Shown: positions 1 through 8,341, numbered from the stretch's first letter. The stretch is 39,457 nt of DNA from an uncultured Chitinophagaceae bacterium (GCA_903870685.1 CAIQDX010000137.1:1-39457), one strand, 5' to 3'. Numbers and translations are program-made. The notes: generated from the letters alone by a model not told the origin.

Positions 1-1467
1 CGTATTTCCAGGAAAATCAGAACCATCTTCATGTATAACATTCCAATACGGATCGAAGGAAGATTTGCCAATTAATTGATCCCATGTAAGTCCTAACATT
101 TCCAATGCAGCATCATTCGATAAAATCATTTCAGCATTAGGCCCTTGTTTCAAAACACCAACCTGTAAATTTTCTATGAGTGATCGGAAATTTTTTTCAT
201 TCGCCAACAATTCTTCTTCATTTTTAGTTTTTAGTTTTTGGTAATTATAAATGAATACACTTAAAACTATTGCCAATAAACTGATCAGAAAGATGAAAAG
301 AAGTATAATTTTAGTGTTGTTATTTATTATGTCTTCAATATTAGATTTTCGCAAAATCAATAGTTTATTTTCTTCATTTTCAAATTTTGCTAGTTGGTCA
401 TTAATAGTACTGATAGTAAAGATTCTTGCACTGTCTTTAAAAGTATCTTCCGACAATTTTAAACCTTTAATCTTACGAATATTTGCTAATCCGGATCGGA
501 AAGAAATAGCTTTAAATATGAGGTCACTAATGGTATCAAGCCGATTTTTTTGTTTGCTATTATCTGCAGTCAATACCCGAAGTCTGGAAATTAAACTATC
601 GCATTTTTTATTTATAATACTGAATTCTGGAAAATTATTACTATCACCTAGAATAATGTAGTTCTTAGTTTCTATTTGTAAATCTTTAATAGCTGAGCTC
701 AAAGAATAGGCTGTTGATAGTACCGTATTTGTGTATTCAACCCAAACTGTAGCTTCAGTTCTCTTTTTATTATTTATAAAATTGGCAAATATTATTACAA
801 AGAGAAAAACTAAAAAAATAATGATGCTTCCTATCATTTTAGTTATAAAGGGAAATTGCATCTCTGCTGTCTGCTTATTATTCAAAACAGCTATTACAAT
901 AAAAATAAAAAATATAGATGTTAGATATGGCGTAGAATTAAAAAGCAGATTATTCAAAATATAATTATATCCAATATAATTATTGATCATAATAAAAAAA
1001 GAACTTAGAATAATTAGAAAAAGAAGAAACTGTATAATTTCATACATTTTTATTTTGAGCCTCAATAATAGGAAAACAGCTCCTATTAAAATAAAGTCAA
1101 TAGTTACCATAAAGCCCATCCTTCCATGAAAACCACTAAGATTGTCTTTCCATAGCAATTCATCAATTCCGGCATTCCATGGGAAAATAAATTCCAAAAA
1201 AGTAATAAATCCAATAAATAAGATTACAATAGATAGAATAGAAATAATGGTTTTTTGTAAAGGGCTTATTTTATTTTCATCCATAAAATAGATAATGATG
1301 CCGGATAGTAAACTACAAATGGCAGCATTAAATCTGACTTTAAATCCATCTAAAAAACCTGATGCAAAAAATGGAATATTAAAAAACCAACCTACTAAAA
1401 CAATGCAAGAAAAAAATATGATGAGCAGGCTTAAAATTTTGCTGGTATAGGAAAAGATGTTTTTCAT
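1..1467 (-). CDS. Membrane sensor protein with CHASE3-like and PAS domains (3' end cut off by the window edge)
   Basis: An open frame of 489 codons reads from an ATG at 1467 to the left edge without a stop, so the C-terminus is missing. The first ~230 residues contain several hydrophobic segments (starting MKNIFSYTSKILSLLIIFF), suggesting a multi-span membrane sensor module. A mostly helical segment at about 235-390, rich in polar heptads and containing LQIETKNYIILGDS, looks like a CHASE3 extracytoplasmic sensor. Another membrane segment follows (IILLFIFLISLLAIVLSVFI). A PAS domain begins after NFRSLIENLQVGVL, and the WNVIHEDGSDFPG block is typical of PAS domains in Bacteroidota kinases. In this architecture the missing part is usually a histidine kinase core, but that is inferred. 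The next gene upstream on this strand is another histidine kinase. Confidence 0.8.
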   Translation of the reverse strand, partial: MKNIFSYTSKILSLLIIFFSCIVLVGWFFNIPFFASGFLDGFKVRFNAAICSLLSGIIIYFMDENKISPLQKTIISILSIVILFIGFITFLEFIFPWNAGIDELLWKDNLSGFHGRMGFMVTIDFILIGAVFLLLRLKIKMYEIIQFLLFLIILSSFFIMINNYIGYNYILNNLLFNSTPYLTSIFFIFIVIAVLNNKQTAEMQFPFITKMIGSIIIFLVFLFVIIFANFINNKKRTEATVWVEYTNTVLSTAYSLSSAIKDLQIETKNYIILGDSNNFPEFSIINKKCDSLISRLRVLTADNSKQKNRLDTISDLIFKAISFRSGLANIRKIKGLKLSEDTFKDSARIFTISTINDQLAKFENEENKLLILRKSNIEDIINNNTKIILLFIFLISLLAIVLSVFIYNYQKLKTKNEEELLANEKNFRSLIENLQVGVLKQGPNAEMILSNDAALEMLGLTWDQLIGKSSFDPYWNVIHEDGSDFPGNT

Positions 1468-2045
1468 GTTTCTAACCTATTTGAAATTAATATTGCTTTA
1501 AACTACAGGAGCAGTTATCGTGAAGGAGAATAGTTTCAAACTTTTTTCAAAATAAGAATTGAAATAATGGTCAAACAAACTCTGTAGAAATAGTATATTA
1601 TTTTAGACTTCAAAGGTAACAGAAGCATGGTATCTTATTGTAGGTTTTAGGACTACAAAACATAAATTATATACGATATATTTTAAAATTCGGAGATTAC
1701 TCGATTCAAAACGATTTAGATAAATCAATTTAGTTGCGTTTTAAGCTTTTAAGAAGTAAAAATTAAAAGAAAGCTATTAGAATTAAAATGAGTATTTGTT
1801 TTTCGTGATAAAAATCATAAAAAATAACTTCTTTAGCGAGTGTCTTCACAAGTAGAAATTTTAAAAACAGATTTTAAAATAATGGATCGTGAAGAATTGA
1901 ACCATTGCGAAAATAAAAACCTCCGAGGTTTTAGAAACCTTGGAGGTTTAATAATTCTCGAAAGATGATTTTCTAACGTGAATTAGTTAATCATACTTCG
2001 AGTGCCTCAGTATGACAAATACCTTATGACAAAAACCTTGGGTGT
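1468..2045. other. Intergenic region with one palindromic repeat
   Basis: I see no convincing reading frame in these 578 bases. They are very AT-rich. Apart from the hairpin repeat at 1917-1949, the part from about 1960 to 2040 has the look of decayed intergenic repeat sequence (phrases such as ACTTCGAGTGCCTCAGTATGA). No clear promoter for the sensor gene starting at 1467 could be assigned. Confidence 0.5.
1917..1949. repeat. Palindromic intergenic repeat, copy 1
   Basis: Two 15-base arms (AAACCTCCGAGGTTT and AAACCTTGGAGGTTT) pair around a TAG spacer with a single G-T position. A near-identical copy lies at 3314-3346. Each copy sits about 80-100 bases beyond the stop of a minus-strand gene, so it may act as a transcript-end hairpin or be a dispersed REP-like element. 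No T-run follows it on either strand. Confidence 0.75.
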
Positions 2046-3116
2046 TTAAGGAATATCAACTTCAATTTTTAATGTTGTTCCTTTTCCAATAGCAGAATCA
2101 ATTTCAAGTTTTCCGCCAATGGAATACATCCTTTCGCGTATGGTTAATAAACCATGATGCTGTTTTGCATCCACTGCCCTAACATCAAATCCAACTCCAT
2201 CATCATGAACCATCATGCTCAGATTTTTATTTATTTTCAGAATATCAACATCAACAGTATTTGCTTTTGAATAAAGTAAAATATTAGTAATAGCTTCCTG
2301 AAAAATTCGAAAGAATGCAAGAATTATGTCTTTCGGTAATACTTCATCAGTAATATTGGAATGAGTTTGACATTCTATGTTTGTTAGCCGTAATCTTTTT
2401 TTAGCATACCATTTTATACCGGCTTCTAAACCAATTTCATCGAGCATACTTGGATGCAGCGAATTAAATAATGTTCTGCTACTCTCCACTAATATTTTTG
2501 CTATTTCTATTTGCTCATCCAATATTTTTTTTGTTTCAACCTTTTTTAATTTCGTTTTCAAGAACGATGCATTTAAAGATAAAGCCACCAAATTTTGTGA
2601 TAACTCATCATGAATTTCTTTTGCAATAGCCGAACGTTCTTTCTCGATAGCTAAAAGATTATGAGCCGATACTTCTCTAAGCTCTGCATTTAATTTCTTT
2701 ACTTCTTCTATTTTTTGTTTTATTAATTCGTTTGATGAACGAAGCTTTTTATTAACTTTTTGATCCACTACATTAAGTTCTCTTAATTCTGTATTTATTT
2801 TATCGCTTTTAAATTTCTCTGTATTGGCATTCTTCAATTCATCAGCAATATTTCCTTTTTCTTCATTCTGAAAATCAAGTTCAATATTTGCAATGTTTAA
2901 TTCATCTGCCCTTTTACGTTTCTCTACATTTTGGAATGAAAGTTCTTCATAAATTAATCCAAGTTCTATTCGATCCATTTCAATCACACTAATCAAATCA
3001 GCTTTATTGAAATCGCATAGTTGTACATTATTTCCCAGTGGATGCTTTTGGCTTAAAGCCATAGCCTCATGATGAAAATAGGCAGGATTAATAATTTTGC
3101 TATTAGGCTTTTTCAA
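2046..3116 (-). CDS. Soluble NarL-family sensor histidine kinase
   Basis: The 356-residue protein has no signal peptide or membrane segment. Residues ~50-155 are a long coiled coil built on a repeated phrase (EELSFQNVEKRKRADELNIAN, then ELDFQNEEKGNIADELKNAN), which is common in Bacteroidota kinases. A HisKA_3 dimerisation box follows (EKERSAIAKEIHDELSQNL) with the phospho-acceptor at His169. The C-terminal HATPase domain has an N-box (FQEAITNILLYSKA) and a G-box (HDDGVGFD). It should autophosphorylate and pass phosphate to a LuxR/NarL-type response regulator, but none is encoded beside it. The longest frame begins with TTG at 3116, and an ATG at 3062 (MALSQKHPLG) is a plausible alternative, so the start is uncertain. 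Confidence 0.88.
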   Translation of the reverse strand: MKKPNSKIINPAYFHHEAMALSQKHPLGNNVQLCDFNKADLISVIEMDRIELGLIYEELSFQNVEKRKRADELNIANIELDFQNEEKGNIADELKNANTEKFKSDKINTELRELNVVDQKVNKKLRSSNELIKQKIEEVKKLNAELREVSAHNLLAIEKERSAIAKEIHDELSQNLVALSLNASFLKTKLKKVETKKILDEQIEIAKILVESSRTLFNSLHPSMLDEIGLEAGIKWYAKKRLRLTNIECQTHSNITDEVLPKDIILAFFRIFQEAITNILLYSKANTVDVDILKINKNLSMMVHDDGVGFDVRAVDAKQHHGLLTIRERMYSIGGKLEIDSAIGKGTTLKIEVDIP

Positions 3117-3426
3117 TTTATTAATTTAATAGTATAATCACTAGTATTTTTTAAAGCAAATCAAATATCCATTTTACTATTCTTTCAAGGTAGCTCTATT
3201 AAGGTTGCCAATTCAATTCGTATTGTTAATATGATATGGATTCCGAACCAATCGTTGCTTGTATCATTCATCCAAATTGTTAAAGCGAATTTTGATGATG
3301 AAGGTGAATACACAAACCTCCGAGGTTTTAGAAACCTCGGAGATTTAATAAAATATTATTGTCTTCTTTGATAAAACATCTTGGAATGATCTACCTTAAT
3401 TATTTCGATATTTTAATTCTAGTATT
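3117..3426. other. Intergenic region with the second palindromic repeat
   Basis: About 310 bases separate the histidine kinase from the 3' end of the ice-binding lipoprotein gene. The only structure I can identify is the repeat hairpin at 3314-3346. No reading frame is supported, and no clear TAnnTTTG promoter for the kinase is visible. Confidence 0.5.
3314..3346. repeat. Palindromic intergenic repeat, copy 2
   Basis: The arms AAACCTCCGAGGTTT and AAACCTCGGAGATTT pair around the same TAG spacer as the copy at 1917-1949. The left arm and spacer are identical in both copies. The right arms differ at two positions, one of which (GAGGTTT to GAGATTT) weakens the outer stem. Confidence 0.75.
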
Positions 3427-4236
3427 TTATTGTGGTTGTACAACAGTATTCATTTGAAGTGTAACTGCAGTTTGTGCTAACAGTCTACCGTTTATTGATG
3501 CACCGGTTTTTAAATTAATACCTGTTTGTCCTAAAATGATTCCTTCAAAATGACTTGTTGTTCCAAGTGTAACAGCACCCGATGTTTGCCAGAAAATATT
3601 TTTAGCTTGTGCACCGCCACTTAAAGTAACTTTTACTGCAGAACTCATAGAAAGCGTTCCTGCGATCTGAAATATCCAAACATCATTTGCACTACCTGCA
3701 ATTGTAATATTTGTTGGAATAACAACAGCACTTGTAAATTTATACAAGCCGGGAGTAAGTGTTTTACCTCCAATATTTCCTGCACCTAAATTCAGGAAAT
3801 TAGGGTTTAAACGTCCTGCAGCATCTGTATATGCAGTTTGCATATTACTCACAGCAGTAGTTAATCTGCTTGCATTTATCAATCTGCATGGAAGCGGACC
3901 GGCAGCATTAACAGTATAAATAGATCCCGTTACTTCTGCACATGATACAAGTATTGCTGCACCTGTGATTGGACTTGCTCCAATATCGCCAGTAATGGCA
4001 GATTTATATACATCTGTAATTCCTGATTTTGACAGGATTGCAAAATTACCTGCAACACCCAGATTTACTACAGGCAATGATGCCGTCTTCATTTGATAAG
4101 CAACTGACATTGCAGAAGCTGAAGCAGCCGGTGCTTGTGCCGCTGCAGTTGAATTGGCAGTTTGATCTTTCGAACAACCCGTCATAAATACAACCAATAG
4201 CATTGCTATGATTGGGAATTTTTTTTTATGTTTCAT
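3427..4236 (-). CDS. Ice-binding-like (DUF3494) lipoprotein
   Basis: The mature protein is a single DUF3494/ice-binding-like domain, the fold of several bacterial and fungal ice-binding proteins. Family landmarks run throughout: LGVAGNFAILSKSGIT at the start, GDIGASP, TPGLYKFTSAVVI, VWIFQIAGTLSM, AKNIFWQTSGAVTLG, FEGIILGQTGI and a terminal GRLLAQTAVTLQMNTV. The start at 4236 (MKHKKKFPI) gives a lipoprotein signal with MTGC and the modified Cys at residue 21. The frame extends upstream to 4269, but that start would put an untypical stretch before the signal. A short Ala/Ser-rich linker follows the Cys. It is probably anchored in the outer membrane. Ice binding is known for some members, but others may act in adhesion, so activity here is inferred. 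A palindrome lies just upstream (4251-4272). Confidence 0.9.
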   Translation of the reverse strand: MKHKKKFPIIAMLLVVFMTGCSKDQTANSTAAAQAPAASASAMSVAYQMKTASLPVVNLGVAGNFAILSKSGITDVYKSAITGDIGASPITGAAILVSCAEVTGSIYTVNAAGPLPCRLINASRLTTAVSNMQTAYTDAAGRLNPNFLNLGAGNIGGKTLTPGLYKFTSAVVIPTNITIAGSANDVWIFQIAGTLSMSSAVKVTLSGGAQAKNIFWQTSGAVTLGTTSHFEGIILGQTGINLKTGASINGRLLAQTAVTLQMNTVVQPQ

Positions 4237-4250
4237 GGTATTTAATTTTA

Positions 4251-4272
4251 ATTGTGATATTATTATCACAAT
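4251..4272. promoter_or_regulatory. Palindrome with CRP-like half sites upstream of the ice-binding gene
   Basis: Perfect 9-base arms ATTGTGATA and TATCACAAT are separated by TTAT. The inner TGTGA and TCACA match CRP/FNR-type half sites, but they are 8 bases apart instead of 6. It lies 15-36 bases upstream of the ATG at 4236, where it would overlap the promoter or leader. It could be an operator for a CRP/FNR-family or other dimeric regulator, or form a leader hairpin. Confidence 0.45.
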
Positions 4273-4401
4273 GCAAAGGTGAGTTACTTAAATACCTAAG
4301 TGTTACAGGATTGCAGAAATGAATTACAGTATTCACATATTAGTTTTAATACAAATGACATAATAAATTAAAACTTGTATTTTTAACTATTTATGAACAA
4401 G

Positions 4402-4409
4402 TATATTTG
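4402..4409 (+). promoter_or_regulatory. Bacteroidota -7 element (TATATTTG)
   Basis: This is an exact TAnnTTTG match ending only 4 bases before the ATG at 4414. No good TTTG -33 element is visible at 19-21 bases upstream. If used, the transcript would be leaderless or nearly so. Confidence 0.35.
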
Positions 4410-4413
4410 AGTT

Positions 4414-5715
4414 ATGAAACATATTCTTCTTTTTGGTGCCGGAAAATCTGCAACGGTTTTGATCGATTATTTAAAAACAATTTCTACAGAAAATAAATGG
4501 AATGTTATAGTTGCAGATAATGATTTGGTTGCTGCAAAATTAAAAGTAGGAGAACATGATTGGGTTAAAGCTGTTGAATTAAATATTACCAACGAAACAG
4601 AACGCAAACATTTAATCAATCAAGCCGATATTGTTATTTCGATGATGCCACCATCGTTGCATTATTTAGTGGCATTGGATTGTATTGAATTTAAAAAACA
4701 TTTGCTCACCGCTTCTTATGTTGATGATAGAATAAAAAAAGAAGAAGCGACAATTAAAAATAACGGATTATTGTTTTTATGTGAGATGGGATTAGATCCC
4801 GGTATCGATCACATGAGTGCGATGCAGATCATTCATCGTATAAAAAATGAGGGTGGTAATATACTTTCTTTCCGATCACATTGCGGCGGATTGGTTGCGC
4901 CTGAAAGCGATAATAATCCATGGCACTATAAAATAAGCTGGAATCCACGTAATGTGGTGTTAGCCGGAAAAGCCGGTGCTGTTTATAAAGAAAACAAAAA
5001 GATCGTTGAAAAAAAATACCAACAATTATTTCAACATTGTAACGAAGTTGAAATAAAAGGTTTGGGCGATCTTGCTTATTATCCCAACAGAGATTCTTTA
5101 AGTTATATTCCATTATATCAATTGGAAGAAGCTGAAACATTTGTTCGTTCAACATTACGTTATACTTCCTTTTGCGAAGGATGGAAATATATTGTTGATC
5201 TGAAATTGACTGATGAAGAAAAAAAATATCAAACAAACGGTATAAGTTTTCATCAATTCTTTAAGCAATATTTTGCCGAACATCATGTTCAGGAAATATT
5301 AATGGAAGCAATGAAACAAGATGGTATTGTTATTCAATTAAAATATCTGGGATTATTTGATGAAGCTTTAATTAATAATGGCGAATGCAGTGTTGCTGAT
5401 GTATTGCAAATTATGTTGGAGAAGAAATTAGTGTTACAAAAAAATGATAAAGACATGATTGTAATGCTGCACGAATTTGAATACGAAATAAAAGGTAAAC
5501 AATCATCTATTAAAAGCAGTTTGGTTGTAACAGGTGATGATAGTTTAAGAACTGCCATGGCAAAAACTGTTGGGCTTCCTTTAGGCATTGCAGCCAAATT
5601 AATTTTAGAAGGAAAGATCAAAGAAACCGGTTTGCATATTCCCATCATTCCAAATATTTACGAACCTGTTTTAGCTGAATTAAAAAACTTTGGAATTCAG
5701 TTTATTGAAGCATAG
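4414..5715 (+). CDS. Saccharopine dehydrogenase family protein
   Basis: The 433-residue protein is a cytoplasmic NAD(P)-dependent oxidoreductase of the saccharopine dehydrogenase family. It opens with a Rossmann nucleotide-binding turn (LLFGAGKSATVL, residues 5-16). It then carries the family-specific LCEMGLDPGIDHM block (about 126-138) and the conserved SHCGGLVAPESDNNPWHYK and ISWNPRNVVLAGKAG segments at the start of the C-terminal substrate domain. Length and motifs fit saccharopine dehydrogenase (L-glutamate-forming, LYS9-like), which converts saccharopine to aminoadipate semialdehyde and glutamate in lysine catabolism. No lysine-ketoglutarate reductase lies beside it, so the pathway assignment rests on family membership. 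It appears to be transcribed alone. Confidence 0.88.
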   Translation: MKHILLFGAGKSATVLIDYLKTISTENKWNVIVADNDLVAAKLKVGEHDWVKAVELNITNETERKHLINQADIVISMMPPSLHYLVALDCIEFKKHLLTASYVDDRIKKEEATIKNNGLLFLCEMGLDPGIDHMSAMQIIHRIKNEGGNILSFRSHCGGLVAPESDNNPWHYKISWNPRNVVLAGKAGAVYKENKKIVEKKYQQLFQHCNEVEIKGLGDLAYYPNRDSLSYIPLYQLEEAETFVRSTLRYTSFCEGWKYIVDLKLTDEEKKYQTNGISFHQFFKQYFAEHHVQEILMEAMKQDGIVIQLKYLGLFDEALINNGECSVADVLQIMLEKKLVLQKNDKDMIVMLHEFEYEIKGKQSSIKSSLVVTGDDSLRTAMAKTVGLPLGIAAKLILEGKIKETGLHIPIIPNIYEPVLAELKNFGIQFIEA

Positions 5716-5854
5716 ATAACATTTTCTTCTTCTACAAGTATTCCTTCTTTCGAAACATATTAATCTGTTTTTGAAATTGTTCCTATTGCATATATGGAGA
5801 TTTAAGTCTATTTTTCATAGTGATATTAATTTTTTCAACTAAACCTAACAAAAA

Positions 5855-6385
5855 ATGAAAAAAAGCATTTATTTATTTGCGGCCGTATTATTATTTACAG
5901 CATGCAAAGAAGAAACAAAAACAGAAGCTAAATCAGAAACAAAAGCAGATGCAGTTATAATGCCATACACTGCAACTTATTCTTCTTCTTTCACCATTTC
6001 CGACAATCAAAAAAATGCGCAAGCTGTTTTACAATCTTATAAAGATTGGGAAGACAATAAACTAAATAATGCCCCTGCTTATTTTGCTGATACTGTTTTA
6101 ATGATTTACCCTGACGGTGGAAATGTTAGATTAACCCGCGACAGTATGGTTCATTTTTGGCAAAAATTCAGAGACAGTTTAAGCAGCTCTAAAATTGAAG
6201 TAGCTGCAGTAACTAATTTACATAGTACCGATAAAAATACAGATTGGGTGGGCGTTTGGTACAAACAAACCGATACGTATAAAACCGGAAAAGTTGATTC
6301 AGCTTTCTATCAGGATGATAATAATATCGTTAATGGTAAAATTGTTTATGTAAGTTCTAAAAAACAAAATCTGAAGAAAAAATAA
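5855..6385 (+). CDS. Lipoprotein with NTF2/SnoaL-like domain
   Basis: The 176-residue protein starts with a lipoprotein signal (MKKSIYLFAAVLLFTAC, modified Cys at residue 17) and a Lys/Glu/Thr-rich linker. From about residue 55 it resembles the cone-shaped NTF2-like fold: helix with AQAVLQSYKDWEDNKL, the AYFADTVLMIYPDGG strand, a helix with MVHFWQKFRDSL, and late strands with WVGVWYKQTD. Such domains bind small ligands or act as SnoaL-type isomerases, and no catalytic role can be assigned here. A bidirectional terminator follows at 6404-6437. The gene stands alone on its strand. Confidence 0.75.
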   Translation: MKKSIYLFAAVLLFTACKEETKTEAKSETKADAVIMPYTATYSSSFTISDNQKNAQAVLQSYKDWEDNKLNNAPAYFADTVLMIYPDGGNVRLTRDSMVHFWQKFRDSLSSSKIEVAAVTNLHSTDKNTDWVGVWYKQTDTYKTGKVDSAFYQDDNNIVNGKIVYVSSKKQNLKKK

Positions 6386-6403
6386 TTTATAATTACTGCA
6401 AAT

Positions 6404-6437
6404 AAAAAAGTCCGCATATAATTAAGCGGACTTTTTT
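6404..6437. terminator. Bidirectional intrinsic terminator
   Basis: AAAAAAGTCCGC pairs perfectly with GCGGACTTTTTT around a 10-base loop. It lies between the convergent lipoprotein gene (ending 6385) and the small membrane-protein gene (ending 6441), with T-runs for both directions. Confidence 0.9.
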
Positions 6438-6440
6438 ATT

Positions 6441-6905
6441 TTAATGATGCATGACCGATAATCCTATAAATGCGACCATAATTATTGCCAACAAATAAAA
6501 GCTGATTATAACAATAGTTAGAATGCCAATAAATTTGAAAGAAGATTTTAGATTTTCTAAAGCCTGATCAAATATTTCCTGTTCATTAGATTTTAAAGAC
6601 TGGATCATTTTTGTAGAGAAACGAAATAAATATAAACATGGGAAAAAATAGATCAAAGCAACTACTATATAGATGCCTGCAATAAATCCGGTTCCCATCA
6701 ATTTTGAACTGCTGTTATAATTTCCCAAGGTATTTGATAAAGAGCCCATAAAGGTTCCTACAAAAATTCCTAACACTATTATTAATCCAATCATTATAAA
6801 TCCAAGAATAGAAAGGAATCTTGACCATTTAGCAGTTTCTAAAAGATAAGATCTGTTTAATTGGTTGAATTGTAATTCTTCGGAATTTAAGTTGCTATTT
6901 TCCAT
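6441..6905 (-). CDS. Small membrane protein, DUF5362-like
   Basis: From the ATG at 6905 (MENSNLNSEE) the protein has 154 residues. After a polar N-terminus with a YLLETAKWSRFLSILGF segment it has about three or four membrane spans: one at FIMIGLIIVLGIFVGTF, one at FIAGIYIVVALIYFFPCLYL, and one at the end (FIGILTIVIISFYLLAIIMV). A charged loop, KMIQSLKSNEQEIFDQALENLKSSF, lies between. This pattern matches the small membrane proteins grouped as DUF5362 as I remember the family; function is unknown. An in-frame ATG at 6938 is an alternative start. It lies 68 bases (or 35 from the alternative start) beyond tilS on the same strand and may be co-transcribed with it. Confidence 0.7.
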   Translation of the reverse strand: MENSNLNSEELQFNQLNRSYLLETAKWSRFLSILGFIMIGLIIVLGIFVGTFMGSLSNTLGNYNSSSKLMGTGFIAGIYIVVALIYFFPCLYLFRFSTKMIQSLKSNEQEIFDQALENLKSSFKFIGILTIVIISFYLLAIIMVAFIGLSVMHH

Positions 6906-6973
6906 TGTATAAATTTTGCTATTAAAGTTATAGCTCATTTATAATAAAACAAATATTTCTTTAAAGAGAATGT

Positions 6974-8341
6974 TTAACGAAAACTGATCTGTAATATCTG
7001 TTTTGTTGAGGAAGTTATTTTAAACCGATCATCGATCCTTAAACCAATTACCCAAACAATTTTTTTATTGCTTTCTATCACCCAAACTTTTTCTTTATCT
7101 GTTGCAGATAATTTTTGATCAATAAAGAAACGATTCAACTTCTTTTTCTTTTGCATTCCTAACGGATAAAAATAATCGCCTTTTTTATTTGGTCGAAGCA
7201 TTAAGGGGAAACTAAGTTTAGCAAAATCTATATGAGTCAATAGTCGGGAGTCGGGAGTCGGGAGTGGTGCACTTAAAATTTCGAGATTTAATTCACCATT
7301 TGCAAAAACAATATGCTTCTCTCCTTTCTCAATTAAAATATGGTTGGCAACTTCAGTTTGTAATGTTGCAATGATGATCCATTTTCTATTTCTAATGATC
7401 CTATGTGTAGTTGATTGAATGGAACTTCCATTATCTGCATCCAATAATTTAATTACTTCATCGGTTTGTGCCGATGAAAAATTAAAGTCTTTGATAATCT
7501 CCCAAACAATAGTATGTAGTGGTTCGGCTTTTTTAAGTTTTAAGATCGGTATATGAAATTCGTTTCCTTTTTCTTCGATTAATTTTTTTCGATGTAGCCG
7601 GATTGCTTGACTGTACAGCATTTCAGCTTCATTAAACCTTTCGATATTATTTAAAATATTTTCTTCAGCATTACTGAAAATTTCTTTGATAGAAGGAATG
7701 AGTTGATTACGAAAATAATTTCTTGTGTATTTATCAGAACTGTTAGATGAATCTTCTACAAATGATAAATTATTTTCCTTAGCATATTGCAGCAACTCAT
7801 ATTTTCTAAAATTTAATAAAGGACGAATTAAATGTTGTTCCTTAATATATGGTTGAATTCCTTTCAATCCCTGAATACCGGTACCGCGAAAAAAATTAAT
7901 TAAAACAGTTTCGATATTGTCATCAGCATGATGTGCAGTTGTGATGAGTCGATAGTCGATAGCCGGGAGTCGGGAGTCAGGAAATACTAAAGTCTCATTT
8001 ATCTCTTTAAACCAGTTATAACGTAATTCTCTTGCTGCAACCTGAATAGAAATTTTATTTTCTGTAGCGTAAGAATTGGTATCGAATGTTTTTACTAATA
8101 CTGTCTTAATGTACTTCTCTCCTAACGATCTAACAAATGATTCGTCACGTTTGCTTTCATCACCACGCAATTGAAAATTGCAATGCAGAATGGTAAAATC
8201 GAATCCTGATTTCGCAATCAAATCAGTTAATACAACACTATCTACTCCGCCACTCACAGCTAGCAAGAGATGACAGTTGGCAGATGATAGATATTGGAAA
8301 TTTATTTTCCAATGCTGTATAAACTTTTCCTGCAAATTCAT
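6974..8341 (-). CDS. tilS: tRNA(Ile)-lysidine synthase TilS
   Basis: TilS attaches lysine to C34 of the CAU-anticodon tRNA-Ile so that it reads AUA. The 455-residue protein has the PP-loop SGGVDS at 30-35, the HCNFQLRGDES segment (53-63), ARELRYNWF (103-111), TTAHHADDN (134-142) and the FRGTGIQGL block. The C-terminal TilS domain includes LRPNKKGDYFYPLGMQKKKKL (382-402). Two stretches look like insertions: residues ~121-132 (PDSRLPAIDYRL), just before the AHHADDN motif, and ~358-369 (APLPTPDSRLLT). Both are encoded by tandem 7-base repeats (7947-7981 and 7235-7269). The frame stays open, so the protein is probably functional. It lies 42 bases downstream of glnS, a likely operon of tRNA-related genes. 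Confidence 0.95.
   Translation of the reverse strand: MNLQEKFIQHWKINFQYLSSANCHLLLAVSGGVDSVVLTDLIAKSGFDFTILHCNFQLRGDESKRDESFVRSLGEKYIKTVLVKTFDTNSYATENKISIQVAARELRYNWFKEINETLVFPDSRLPAIDYRLITTAHHADDNIETVLINFFRGTGIQGLKGIQPYIKEQHLIRPLLNFRKYELLQYAKENNLSFVEDSSNSSDKYTRNYFRNQLIPSIKEIFSNAEENILNNIERFNEAEMLYSQAIRLHRKKLIEEKGNEFHIPILKLKKAEPLHTIVWEIIKDFNFSSAQTDEVIKLLDADNGSSIQSTTHRIIRNRKWIIIATLQTEVANHILIEKGEKHIVFANGELNLEILSAPLPTPDSRLLTHIDFAKLSFPLMLRPNKKGDYFYPLGMQKKKKLNRFFIDQKLSATDKEKVWVIESNKKIVWVIGLRIDDRFKITSSTKQILQISFR
7235..7269. repeat. Heptanucleotide tandem repeat inside tilS (second insertion)
   Basis: Five 7-base units are seen on the plus strand: AGTCAAT, then AGTCGGG three times, then a degenerate AGTGGTG. 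On the coding strand the units read CCCGACT. They encode tilS residues about 358-369. The repeat lies in the C-terminal part of the protein. Confidence 0.85.
7947..7981. repeat. Heptanucleotide tandem repeat inside tilS (first insertion)
   Basis: Five 7-base units on the plus strand: AGTCGAT twice, AGCCGGG, AGTCGGG, AGTCAGG. They encode tilS residues 121-132, immediately before the conserved AHHADDN motif. The unit matches that of 7235-7269, but the repeat is read in a different phase. Confidence 0.85.

Noticed and set aside
251-964. Plus-strand open frames at the left edge
   Set aside because: They are antisense to the 489-codon sensor gene, which has PAS and membrane features in the other frame.
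4829-5236. Long open frame on the minus strand inside the saccharopine dehydrogenase gene
   Set aside because: It lies entirely antisense to a well-supported gene, has no family motifs and reflects the AT-rich codon pattern of the plus strand.
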